DNA of 40,693 nt from Candidatus Cloacimonadota bacterium (GTDB lineage: Bacteria > Cloacimonadota > Cloacimonadia > JGIOTU-2): the NCBI GenBank assembly GCA_016932035.1, contig JAFGDR010000053.1, positions 1-40,693 on the forward strand, given 5' to 3'. Shown piece by piece: positions 26,644 to 35,052 of the stretch (positions are counted from its first letter, which is position 1; each line of letters begins with the position of its first letter). The notes under the pieces were generated by a model. It searched no databases, was not told the origin of the DNA, and saw nothing but the letters and a program-made list of their open reading frames with translations. Position numbers and translations under genes: made by a program.

Positions 26644-27649
26644 TCGAATCCTTATTATCTTCAGATTTCTTAACCTCTGCAGGTTTTGCTGGTTTTACGA
26701 TTTCTTGTATAAACTTCATAAATGTCTTATTATCAATTTCGTTTTTAACAGACTGAATCGATTTTATCTCCTTTGAGATTTCTCCAGGCACTTGCTTTTC
26801 TAGGGTCAAAGTTAAAGCTAACTTACAATTCTTATCTTTTTGCGGACAACTCGCCTGTGTTCTTCCAGAGAGATACGCAACGATCTCCATGCCAAAAAGA
26901 ATTGTCAGCCAGGTAAAATAAAGCCAGATCATAAGTATAGGAAAAGCTCCAAGTGTGCCATACACAGATCTTACATTTGTGAAGGTTGCAATATACCAGT
27001 CAAAGCCACCCTTTCCAATCGACCAGATAATACTTGTTATCACTGCACCAATTAATGCATGTCCTACCTTAGGATGGACAGGTGATACAACTTCAAACAA
27101 CACAAATATTAAAAGAATCATTCCAAGGTATGGTAAAAGCTTGATAAAAATACCTATTTTTGTAATTTGACTGATGACAGGCATAGAAGCTGCAACGAGA
27201 AGTGCTGCAAGGACAATAAAACCCCCGACAATTGCTGCAATAAACCGTTCAAAATCCCTGAAAACTGAACGCTTTTTATGTTTTTGGGTAGGTAATATCT
27301 TAGAAAATGTATGCGATATTGATTTGAATAGGAAAAAGGATGTAATTACAAGTAGAATGATACCAATCACATCAAGACCTGTTCTGCGAGCAAGCAGATC
27401 ATTGAAAATCTCTTTAAGAATTTCTGCAGATTTCGGAATGAATGTCTCGAAAATGAAATTGAGAAAAACATCTTTGATCTTTACCATAGTTATATTCGGC
27501 GTGAAGAGAAACGTAACCATGATGAATGGCATAAAAGCTAAGAAAGTAATATAGGAAAGTCCTGTTGCTCTCAAATATGCCTGATCCTCTACAAAATGTG
27601 CATAGAGAATTTTCAACGTTTTCCAAAAATTCTGTAAGCCTTTTTTCAT
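26624..27649 (-). CDS. YihY/virulence factor BrkB family membrane protein
   Basis: The 341-residue protein has about six transmembrane segments and the family's ATGLSYITFLAFMPFIMVT opening and GTLGAFPILMIWLYFTWLTILFGMEI near the end of the membrane part. The family is poorly characterised and was once misnamed RNase BN. The last ~75 residues form a charged cytoplasmic tail rich in Lys and Glu (KPAKPAEVKKSEDNKDSN...), which is longer than is typical. It overlaps rph by 20 nt and follows the ABC permease after 3 nt. Confidence 0.9.
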   Translation of the reverse strand: MKKGLQNFWKTLKILYAHFVEDQAYLRATGLSYITFLAFMPFIMVTFLFTPNITMVKIKDVFLNFIFETFIPKSAEILKEIFNDLLARRTGLDVIGIILLVITSFFLFKSISHTFSKILPTQKHKKRSVFRDFERFIAAIVGGFIVLAALLVAASMPVISQITKIGIFIKLLPYLGMILLIFVLFEVVSPVHPKVGHALIGAVITSIIWSIGKGGFDWYIATFTNVRSVYGTLGAFPILMIWLYFTWLTILFGMEIVAYLSGRTQASCPQKDKNCKLALTLTLEKQVPGEISKEIKSIQSVKNEIDNKTFMKFIQEIVKPAKPAEVKKSEDNKDSNEFQEK

Positions 27650-27652
27650 ATG

Positions 27653-28879
27653 CTACTCGTACCGTAATATTTTAATCGGATCAGAGCGACTCGCCTGCAG
27701 GGCTGGAAAAAACCCGGCAATAAATCCTACTCCTACAGAAAGCACAAGGGCTATTACAATCATATTAGGACTGGCTGCAGTTGGTGACGATAAAAATTTT
27801 CCCAAAGCTCGTAGAAGCGAAATCCCCATTATAACGCCTATTATTCCCCCGATCAAACTCATAAAGGTAGTTTGAATTAAAAACTGCACTAAAATATCTT
27901 TCCGTTTAGCCCCAACTGCCATTCTGACCCCAATTTCCCGAAGGCGTTCTTTTACTGATGCCAGGCTTATATTTGTAATAACAATTCCTCCGACAATGAG
28001 TGAAATTCCACCAACGATCATCAGAATAAGTTGTGTATCTTGTGAGCTTTTCTCGATATTTTCAAGTCGGTCACTGTTCGCCCGAACTTCAAAGATTTCG
28101 TTTCCATTTCTGAGAGCTTTGAGAAAACTATTTAGTCTCTCCTGAGTCGGCTTTACCATCTCAACTGATGACACCTGAAAATTTATCTCATCGATCGGCT
28201 CATCACCGAATAATTTCTTCAACATTGTTGTTAATGGTATGAAGGACTGCCTGTTCAACCAATCCATGGGATTATGTCCACTCCAACCGGACATCTCCAT
28301 CGTCTTCTCTTCCATAACACCAACTACTTTAAATTGCGTTTCATTAACGATAATATTCTTACCAAGAGCATTTTCCTTACCAAAGAGTGCATCTTTCACC
28401 CTTACTCCGATAGCGATTACGCAGGAAGCTTGTTCGATATCGAATTCCGATATAAATCTTCCATCACCGATATGAAAATTCTCAGCATCCTGATACGCAG
28501 GAAAGACACCGTTCACAAGAGTGTGGAAGATTTTTTCCTTATACTTCAATCGCAGCCACTTGGAACTTTCCGGACTGAAATGTAACAAATCAGGAAAATA
28601 ATTTCTGATCACTTTCATATCCTTAAGCATCAAACGCTGTTCATAAATCTGTGAGCGTTCATTAAGATCAAGACTCCACTTTGTATCGATTGACATTTTG
28701 AGAACACCACCCCGTTCTTCCAGCCAGCGAATTGACTGCTCACGTCCACCTTGGACCAGTGAAAGCACTGCTATGATTGACATCGTACCGAGTATGACTC
28801 CGAGCATCGTTATCAAGGTTCGTCCAACATTGTGGATCATATCGACAATACCGAGTTTGATGTTATATAGGATACTCAT
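27653..28879 (-). CDS. MacB/FtsX-type ABC transporter permease
   Basis: The 408-residue protein has the MacB topology: one N-terminal transmembrane helix (GRTLITMLGVILGTMSIIAVLSLV), a large periplasmic domain of about 230 residues, then three helices near the C-terminus around VKERLREIGVRMAVGAKRKDI, and a final ASRSDPIKILRYE. These proteins couple ATP hydrolysis to mechanical transfer of lipids, peptides or proteins in the periplasm, rather than moving substrate through the membrane. The ATPase gene overlaps its start by 4 nt. The substrate is unknown; no MacA-type adaptor is encoded in the window. Confidence 0.93.
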   Translation of the reverse strand: MSILYNIKLGIVDMIHNVGRTLITMLGVILGTMSIIAVLSLVQGGREQSIRWLEERGGVLKMSIDTKWSLDLNERSQIYEQRLMLKDMKVIRNYFPDLLHFSPESSKWLRLKYKEKIFHTLVNGVFPAYQDAENFHIGDGRFISEFDIEQASCVIAIGVRVKDALFGKENALGKNIIVNETQFKVVGVMEEKTMEMSGWSGHNPMDWLNRQSFIPLTTMLKKLFGDEPIDEINFQVSSVEMVKPTQERLNSFLKALRNGNEIFEVRANSDRLENIEKSSQDTQLILMIVGGISLIVGGIVITNISLASVKERLREIGVRMAVGAKRKDILVQFLIQTTFMSLIGGIIGVIMGISLLRALGKFLSSPTAASPNMIVIALVLSVGVGFIAGFFPALQASRSDPIKILRYE

Positions 28880-29556
28880 GAGCTTACGACTTTCCCATCC
28901 CGTAAGGTTACGACACGCTGGGTCATTTTTGCAATATTGCTATCATGCGTAACGACGATAATCGTATGTCCCTGTTCATGAAGATCGGAAAAGATTTTCA
29001 TAATACTACTTCCTGATGTACTATCAAGATTCCCTGTTGGTTCGTCGGCAAGTATGATCGATGGGTTATTAGCGAGTGCTCGTGCAATTGCTGTTCTCTG
29101 TCTTTCACCACCTGATAATTCCTGGGGTTTATGCTTTAACCGATGTCCAAGTCCGACTTGCTCCAGAACCTCTTTTGCTCGATTTTTTCTTTTCTTTTTT
29201 GATACCCCTGCATACATCAAAGGTAATTCAACATTCTCGAGGATATTCATATTTGGAAGAAGATTGAATACCTGGAAAACGAAACCGATCTTGCTGTTCC
29301 TGATCTCAGCTAGTTTATTGTAACTGAGATCACTAACCGTTTCATGATCAAGATAATATACTCCTTCAGTTGGTGTGTCAAGACAACCAAGTATGTGCAG
29401 CAGTGTTGATTTTCCAGAGCCCGACGGTCCCATGATTGCAGTATAAGTATGCTTATTAATAGAAAGGTTGATCCCAACAAGAGCAGGGACTTTTACCTTT
29501 CCCATCTGATAGATTTTTGATATATTTTCAATTTGTATAACAGTATTATTGTTCAT
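28876..29556 (-). CDS. MacB/LolD-type ABC transporter ATP-binding protein
   Basis: This is the cytoplasmic ATPase partner of the permease downstream. The 226-residue protein has Walker A GPSGSGKST at 43-51, a Q-loop in FVFQVFNLLPNMNILENVELP, the ABC signature LSGGERQRTAIARAL, and Walker B IILADEPTGNLD with the catalytic Glu. The TGNLDS motif and overall length place it in the MacB/LolD subfamily. It is coupled by 4-nt overlaps to both the permease and the phospholipase-like gene upstream. Confidence 0.96.
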   Translation of the reverse strand: MNNNTVIQIENISKIYQMGKVKVPALVGINLSINKHTYTAIMGPSGSGKSTLLHILGCLDTPTEGVYYLDHETVSDLSYNKLAEIRNSKIGFVFQVFNLLPNMNILENVELPLMYAGVSKKKRKNRAKEVLEQVGLGHRLKHKPQELSGGERQRTAIARALANNPSIILADEPTGNLDSTSGSSIMKIFSDLHEQGHTIIVVTHDSNIAKMTQRVVTLRDGKVVSS

Positions 29557-30386
29557 TTTTTCCTTCGTAAACTGATCGTACCCGAATCATATATTTTCAA
29601 ATGATACATTCGATCTGATTCAAACAATCCTTTTATCTCGTGCAACAATGCAAGATTCTTGATGTGGGATTTGTACACATGAATCTTTTTCTCAAAGGGA
29701 TACCATACATTTGCAATGCATTTTGCTGCTTCGGAGAGAAATTTTTCTGTTGTTGTTTTTGCTTTTTTCCATCTATCTGGTTTTACCTTATTTGGTGTAA
29801 GAAAATAACAATTTATCAGTGAATCATAATATTTATTAATGTTATAGATTTTATCATAAAGATACCTCTCCATATCTTTGACTGGATATCGTCTTTTACC
29901 AATATTAAGAATGATTTTGTTAAAGTTTTTTCTTACATCAGCTTCATATATCTTATGAGGAACTTCCTCGAGCTCGAATCTGTATTTCCCATCTGTATGA
30001 AACGGCTGATGAAGATCTGCAACATAATGTGAGATCACACCAAGCTCAAATACGAGAGCTTTTACTGGATTATCCAAAATGTTCTGTATATAAGAAGCAC
30101 AATTAGGATGATAAACGAGTTTATCGTGATTGTCGATCATATGATTAATAAGTTCTGTCTCCTTAATAATCTTTTTCACGACACTGCCATAGTGATAACC
30201 AGCTGCACTTGGTGTGCAGTTGTAATAATGATTTGTGGAGTCGCAAAACAATTTATCAGGCGCAATGATGCCGAGTTCAAAATATTCAGGATAGATGGAA
30301 ATGATTTTGTTGAATGGCTCGGACATTTTATTTAGTGCATGTTTACAAAGCTGAATATGGGTCGCGGGATTCCAAATCCAATTCAT
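29553..30386 (-). CDS. Zinc-dependent phospholipase C / S1-P1 nuclease-like protein
   Basis: The 277-residue protein carries a trinuclear-zinc ligand pattern: Trp5 and His10 (WNPATH), Asp44, then His120, Asp124 and His130 in ISHYVADLHQPFH, with His144 and Glu148 (HKIYE). The spacing of the last five ligands equals that in Bacillus cereus phospholipase C (H118, D122, H128, H142, E146). Secreted relatives expose the ligand Trp at the mature N-terminus, but here it follows MNWI with no signal peptide, so it may be cytoplasmic. The substrate (phospholipid or nucleic acid) is unknown. It is coupled to the ABC exporter by 4 nt and follows smpB by 6 nt. Confidence 0.8.
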   Translation of the reverse strand: MNWIWNPATHIQLCKHALNKMSEPFNKIISIYPEYFELGIIAPDKLFCDSTNHYYNCTPSAAGYHYGSVVKKIIKETELINHMIDNHDKLVYHPNCASYIQNILDNPVKALVFELGVISHYVADLHQPFHTDGKYRFELEEVPHKIYEADVRKNFNKIILNIGKRRYPVKDMERYLYDKIYNINKYYDSLINCYFLTPNKVKPDRWKKAKTTTEKFLSEAAKCIANVWYPFEKKIHVYKSHIKNLALLHEIKGLFESDRMYHLKIYDSGTISLRRKK

Positions 30387-30392
30387 TGTTAA

Positions 30393-30830
30393 TTATCTCC
30401 GAATTGCTCGATCCATCTCACGGTCAGCATCTCTTTCTTTGATCTTATCTCTTTTTTCATACGATCTTCTTCCCTTAGCCAGAGCAAGAACGATCTTTGC
30501 AAGCCCTTTGTCATTGATATATAGTGAAAGCGGTACGAGCGTATATCCTTTTTCTGTTATTTTACCCTCAAGTCTTCTAATTTCATATTTGTGCATGAGG
30601 AGTTTTCGAGCTCGTTTCGGATTGTAATCATAATTGAAACCTTTCTCGTAGGGGCTAATATGTAAATTCTCAAGCCAGAGTTCACCTTCCTTGATCCTGG
30701 CAAAACTGTCTGTAAAATTCACTCTTCCTTCTCGGATTGATTTTATCTCATTACCTGTAAGAACGATACCCGTCTCGTAGGTTTTTTCAATATAATAATC
30801 CTTTCTCGCTTTTTTATTTCTATACTCCAT
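30393..30830 (-). CDS. smpB: SsrA-binding protein SmpB
   Basis: SmpB brings tmRNA to stalled ribosomes for trans-translation. The 145-residue protein starts MEYRNKKARKDYYIEKTYETGIVLTGNEIKSIREG in pattern, with NFTDSFARIKEGELWLENLHISPY and a basic C-terminal tail KGRRSYEKRDKIKERDADREMDRA that enters the decoding centre. Length is usual. No tmRNA gene is visible next to it; the flanks are coding. It sits one base after the SDR gene and 6 nt before the phospholipase-like gene. Confidence 0.97.
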   Translation of the reverse strand: MEYRNKKARKDYYIEKTYETGIVLTGNEIKSIREGRVNFTDSFARIKEGELWLENLHISPYEKGFNYDYNPKRARKLLMHKYEIRRLEGKITEKGYTLVPLSLYINDKGLAKIVLALAKGRRSYEKRDKIKERDADREMDRAIRR

Positions 30831-30831
30831 G

Positions 30832-31791
30832 CTATTTTTTATAGTATTCGATAATTTCTTTGAGGATACGGCTAAGATTTACTTTAGGTTTGTAGTTAAT
30901 GTCGCTTCCTGCTTTTGATATATCAGGAATTCTTTGTTTCATATCCTCGAAGCCCTCTTCATATGCCTCATCATAAGGAATGAGTTTAATTTGCGACTTG
31001 CTGTTAGTAAGCTCCTTGACTTTTTCTGCAAGGTTGTAAATTGAAATTTCTTCATTAGTACCTATATTATATATTTGACCGATACATTTCTCATTTTCCA
31101 TTAACTTAACAATGCCGTCCACAACATCACCCACATAAGCAAAACATCGGGATTGCTTTCCGTCACCATAAACTGTCAGAGGATGGTCGAGAAGTGCCTG
31201 TTGTACAAATCTTGGAACAACCATACCATATTGACCGGTCTGTCTGGGACCTACTGTGTTAAACAATCGAGCGATCACAACAGGTAATTTCTTCTCATGT
31301 AAGTATGCTAATGCAAGGAATTCATCAATGGCTTTGGATTCTGCATACGACCATCTCCTTATCGTAGTAGGACCATATACTCTCATAGCATCTTCTTTAA
31401 ATGGAAGTTCGTCTGATTTACCATATACTTCAGAAGTGGAAGCAATAAAAATCTTCTTCTTATATTTATTTGCTGCTTGAAGTAAGATCTCAGATCCGCC
31501 GACATTTGTCTCAATTGTCTGAACCGGATTATCAACGATAAACCTAACACCAACAGCAGCTGCAAGATGATATATATGATCACAATCCTTAACCAATTCA
31601 TCAACTAATTCGCGATTAAAAATAGTATCTATATGTACTTCCAGGTTCTTATGCCGATAAATATTTTTTATATTGGCAAGCCGTCCAGTAGATAGATTAT
31701 CTAAGACAACTACATAGTGTCCCTTATTCAGCAAGTATTCTGCGAGATATGATCCAATAAAACCCGATCCGCCTGTGATTAAAACTTTCAT
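30832..31791 (-). CDS. NAD-dependent sugar-nucleotide epimerase/dehydratase (extended SDR)
   Basis: The 319-residue protein binds NAD through GGSGFIG at residues 7-13 and has the extended-SDR catalytic set STSE (118-121) and YAESK (Tyr149, Lys153). The STSEVYG...RRWSYAESK region resembles UDP-glucuronate decarboxylase and ArnA-like enzymes more than plain GalE, but this does not fix the reaction. It probably supplies a modified UDP-sugar for the glycan genes. It overlaps the next SDR upstream by 4 nt and precedes smpB by one base. Confidence 0.85.
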   Translation of the reverse strand: MKVLITGGSGFIGSYLAEYLLNKGHYVVVLDNLSTGRLANIKNIYRHKNLEVHIDTIFNRELVDELVKDCDHIYHLAAAVGVRFIVDNPVQTIETNVGGSEILLQAANKYKKKIFIASTSEVYGKSDELPFKEDAMRVYGPTTIRRWSYAESKAIDEFLALAYLHEKKLPVVIARLFNTVGPRQTGQYGMVVPRFVQQALLDHPLTVYGDGKQSRCFAYVGDVVDGIVKLMENEKCIGQIYNIGTNEEISIYNLAEKVKELTNSKSQIKLIPYDEAYEEGFEDMKQRIPDISKAGSDINYKPKVNLSRILKEIIEYYKK

Positions 31792-32732
31792 GAGTTCTCC
31801 TTATTCAATAAAAAATCAATCGTTCTATGTAAGCCTTCTTCGAAAGGAATTTCAACCGTATATCCCAATAATTCATCAGCCTTTTGTATCGAGGCGAACG
31901 AGTGTTTAACATCTCCGCTTCTCGCTTCAGCAAAAAGTGGTTGGACATCTCTTTCCAAATATTTATTAATCATTTCAACCAGTTCTAATAGCGTTGTACT
32001 ATCATGGCAGGCAATATTGATAACCTGTCCAGCAGCTTTTGGAGCTGTACATGCAAGCAAATTAGCATTTATAACGTTCTGAATAAATGTAAAATCCCTC
32101 GATTGTAATCCGTCTCCGTAAATCGTAGGTTGTATATTTTCAGAAATCAGTTTAATAAATTTTGGTATGACTGCACTGTACTGGGAAAAAGGATCTTGAT
32201 TTGGTCCAAATACATTGAAATATCTAAGACATACCGTTTCTAGCCCATAAATCATTGTATGTATCTGGCAGTAACGTTCGGCTGTATATTTTGAAAGAGC
32301 ATATGGCGAAAGGGGACGAATGAACATATCTTCTCTTTTCGGAAGTTCTTCACTATCACCATAAATTGAAGAAGATGAAGCATAAACGATTCTTTTAATA
32401 TTAAATTCACGAGCTGCTTCCAGGATATTAAGTGTTCCCAGGATATTTACATCGTTCGTTGTAATCGGATCATTTATTGAGCGTGGAACCGATGGAAGAG
32501 CTCCTTGGTGAAGGATAAAATCAATTCCTCTCACCGCATCTCGAACCGTATGAAAACTCCTGAGGTCACCTTCGATTAACTCAAAATTAGAATTAGTCAT
32601 AAAGGATAATATATTATCTCTTTTACCCGTAGAGAAGTTATCAAGAACACGTACTTCTTCTCCTCTCCTGAGAAGTTCTTGTACAATATTCGAACCAATA
32701 AAACCGGCACCGCCAGTAACTAAATATTTCAT
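31788..32732 (-). CDS. UDP-GlcNAc/UDP-glucose 4-epimerase-like SDR (WbpP type)
   Basis: The 314-residue protein has GGAGFIG at 7-13, an ASSSSIYG triad region at 118-125, and YALSK (Tyr144, Lys148). The GALPSVPRSINDPITTNDVN stretch matches the WbpP/GalE-like 4-epimerases that act on UDP-N-acetylhexosamines. The start at 32732 is set by AAGGAG 5 nt upstream; an upstream in-frame start would add nine non-family residues (MKYYYQGDC). It follows a 104-nt AT-rich gap and overlaps the next SDR by 4 nt. The likely product is an epimerised UDP-HexNAc for the glycan block. Confidence 0.86.
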   Translation of the reverse strand: MKYLVTGGAGFIGSNIVQELLRRGEEVRVLDNFSTGKRDNILSFMTNSNFELIEGDLRSFHTVRDAVRGIDFILHQGALPSVPRSINDPITTNDVNILGTLNILEAAREFNIKRIVYASSSSIYGDSEELPKREDMFIRPLSPYALSKYTAERYCQIHTMIYGLETVCLRYFNVFGPNQDPFSQYSAVIPKFIKLISENIQPTIYGDGLQSRDFTFIQNVINANLLACTAPKAAGQVINIACHDSTTLLELVEMINKYLERDVQPLFAEARSGDVKHSFASIQKADELLGYTVEIPFEEGLHRTIDFLLNKENS

Positions 32733-32737
32733 GCAAT

Positions 32738-32743
32738 CTCCTT
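32738..32743 (-). promoter_or_regulatory. Ribosome binding site that fixes the WbpP-type SDR start
   Basis: AAGGAG on the minus strand ends 5 nt before ATG 32732 and lies inside the longer open frame starting at 32759, so it supports the shorter protein. Confidence 0.75.
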
Positions 32744-32836
32744 GATAATAGTACTTCAATGACGATAGTAAGCTTTTTTATGCAAGTTTTTCCTATCTCT
32801 GTAAATAATATTATAATAATCTTTATAAAATAGTAA

Positions 32837-33820
32837 TTATCTTACTTGAATTCCTCTCTCTTTATAATACCACTCAATCGTCCGTGTAATCTCTTCCTCT
32901 ATAGTATAACACTGTTTGTAACCGAGTTCTCTTATTTTCTCCGCTCTATAGTCAGTTGATGTCGCAAATTTTTTCATCCTATCACTATTTATTGGGAGAT
33001 CTTTATGAACTATTTTTCCGATAACATCAAATATTTTACCAATACCAACGGCGAGACCTAATGGAATGCGGATATAGGGCATATGGAATCCCTTATGGCT
33101 CGCAATGATCTCCATAAGTTTGTGGAGCGTTATATATGGTTTATCGATACAATTATATGCTTGTATACCAGGTTTAAAATGAGACATTATAAAATATGTC
33201 ATATCAACAAGATTTGCCAAAGATACAATCGACTTGATGTGATTACATTCTCCGATAGTAAAATAGGGTTTTCTATATAGCGTATCAACGAGGTTATACA
33301 TATTTGCATAATTATATGGTCCGTAAATAATTGTGGGTCGCAAGAAAATCACTTCGCGCGAAACATCCTCTTTCCACCATTCTTCAATGACTATCTCTCC
33401 TGCTAGCTTTGCTTCACCATAGATAGTATTTGGCAGATGATCCGCAGATTCGTCGCATGGATGATCCTGGTGACCGTAAATAGAAACTGTGCTGTAATAT
33501 ATTATTTTTGGAATGCTCTTCCGGGTCATGAAATCAGTTAATACTTTGGTTCCATATTCATTGGTGCTGAAATAACTTTCTTGAGAAATTCCAAAATCGT
33601 GTTTTTCTGCGGCACAGTGAATTACCAGGTCAAAATCGATACTATCGAACTGCTCATAATCTTCTGTATTTCGGATATCCCCCCTTCGATTGTTTGGATG
33701 TTTTTCAATTAAACAAGACTCATCTCTATCAATACCCCAGACTGTATGTCCCTTTTCTTCAAGAAACCATATCAAACGTGATCCAACAAATCCTGTTGAT
33801 CCTGTAATAAAAATATTCAT
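32837..33820 (-). CDS. NAD-dependent epimerase/dehydratase-like SDR
   Basis: The 327-residue protein begins MNIFITGSTGFVGSRLI with the Rossmann glycine motif, keeps YYSTVSIYG, and has YGEAK as the Tyr-x3-Lys pair. It resembles the SDRs that reduce or epimerise nucleotide sugars or lipid-linked sugars next to WbuB-type transferases. ATG 33820 is preferred: GGAG at 33826-33829 precedes it by 5 nt, while a TTG at 33823 would sit closer. The gene shares one base with the stop of the GT gene upstream (TGATG). Its substrate is unknown. Confidence 0.83.
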   Translation of the reverse strand: MNIFITGSTGFVGSRLIWFLEEKGHTVWGIDRDESCLIEKHPNNRRGDIRNTEDYEQFDSIDFDLVIHCAAEKHDFGISQESYFSTNEYGTKVLTDFMTRKSIPKIIYYSTVSIYGHQDHPCDESADHLPNTIYGEAKLAGEIVIEEWWKEDVSREVIFLRPTIIYGPYNYANMYNLVDTLYRKPYFTIGECNHIKSIVSLANLVDMTYFIMSHFKPGIQAYNCIDKPYITLHKLMEIIASHKGFHMPYIRIPLGLAVGIGKIFDVIGKIVHKDLPINSDRMKKFATSTDYRAEKIRELGYKQCYTIEEEITRTIEWYYKERGIQVR

Positions 33821-35052
33821 CAATACTCCAAAATTAATAAATTCGAGATTATTGTTTCAATCTTGGCTGCAAGAACCTTTCTATCATAGTTTTTTTCAAC
33901 GAACCTTCTTCCAATTTTACCCATTTGATTCAGATTTTCTCTGTTTTTTAACAACATTATTTTTTCAGTTAAATCGTTGTGTTCTTCAGGTTCATAAAAA
34001 TAACCAGCTTTACTCTCTTCAAGAATAGCACGGGCTTCCCCATCTACACCAATGAGTACTGGAACCTCGCAAGCCAGATAGTCGAAAAGTTTTGAAGGTA
34101 TCGTACCTTTAAAGACATTAGACTTGATCAATGGAACGATCCCACAATCTGCAATGGAAAGAAATCGTGCAATTTCCTCTCGGGGCTGTTCCTCAATAAA
34201 CACTACATTTATAAGATGTAAGTCTTTATGAATGCTATGCAATTTCTCCCGTTCGGGACCATCACCAATAATTAGGAATTGTATGTCTTTTGTATCTTTT
34301 AGAATATTTGCTGCTTTTAAGATCGTTTCAACACCTTGCGCAAGACCGAGATTACCAGCATACATCACGACAAATTTATTATCAGGATTATATTTCATTT
34401 CTAGATCAGTAGTATCCTGCACCCGACTCCAATTACTGATATCAGTTCCATTTCTTACAACATTGAGTTTATTGATGTTAACACCTTTTTTATTTATTTC
34501 ATCTCGAAAATAATATGTTACAGGAATAACTGAATCTGCTAATATATAACATTCTTTTGCTAACTTAGTACTTAATTTAATAAACTTAGGATTATTAAGT
34601 TCACCCATCTCAACTGCAACATCAGGCCATAGATCTCTTACTTCAAAAATAAACTTTATCTTGGGGAATAGTCTTTTGATTGTGATTCCAATTCCACCTA
34701 CAAAAAGCGGAGGAGAAGAAACAAATACAAGATCATAATCGCGCCAGGTAAGCAGAGCTGTTAACAGTCCAAATATCATAAATGATATATAAAAAAGGAT
34801 TCGAGTGATGAAATTTTTCTTTGGGGATGTATATATCCACGTCCTCAGCACATCAAATCCATCCATATTTTCATGAATGAATATTTTCTTTCGATATGGT
34901 TTAAAAATTATACCCCGTGGATGATTGGGCATCTCGGTGAGGACTGTGACGTGATGTCCACTATCACTCAAATGCTTTATTGTTGCATAAGCACGATTAG
35001 ACGGAGCACAGGTTTCCGGTAAAAAATATTGTGTTATATACAAGATTTTCAT
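33820..35052 (-). CDS. WbuB-like GT4 glycosyltransferase
   Basis: The 410-residue protein opens with MKILYITQYFLPETCAPSNRAY and has TEMPNHPRGIIFKPYR, FVSSPPLFVGGIG, and FEVRDLWPDVAVEMG, all hallmarks of the WbuB/WbpH-like GT4 group that transfers L-FucNAc or similar amino sugars to lipid-linked acceptors. The donor half has VMYAGNLGLAQGVETILKAA and IPSKLFDYLACEVPVLIG, without the E-x7-E motif. It is coupled to the SDR (1 nt) and the heparinase-like gene (4 nt). Donor identity is an inference. Confidence 0.88.
   Translation of the reverse strand: MKILYITQYFLPETCAPSNRAYATIKHLSDSGHHVTVLTEMPNHPRGIIFKPYRKKIFIHENMDGFDVLRTWIYTSPKKNFITRILFYISFMIFGLLTALLTWRDYDLVFVSSPPLFVGGIGITIKRLFPKIKFIFEVRDLWPDVAVEMGELNNPKFIKLSTKLAKECYILADSVIPVTYYFRDEINKKGVNINKLNVVRNGTDISNWSRVQDTTDLEMKYNPDNKFVVMYAGNLGLAQGVETILKAANILKDTKDIQFLIIGDGPEREKLHSIHKDLHLINVVFIEEQPREEIARFLSIADCGIVPLIKSNVFKGTIPSKLFDYLACEVPVLIGVDGEARAILEESKAGYFYEPEEHNDLTEKIMLLKNRENLNQMGKIGRRFVEKNYDRKVLAAKIETIISNLLILEY

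Noticed and set aside
30387-30831. Possible tmRNA gene next to smpB
   Set aside because: All flanking sequence is coding with gaps of 1 and 6 nt, and no tRNA-like end or tag-coding region is seen.
32733-32836. Promoter candidate in the 104-nt gap before the WbpP-type SDR (TATAAT at 32810-32815, minus strand)
   Set aside because: The position 17 nt upstream reads AATTAC, with no -35-like box, and the gap is very AT-rich, so one -10 match is not enough.
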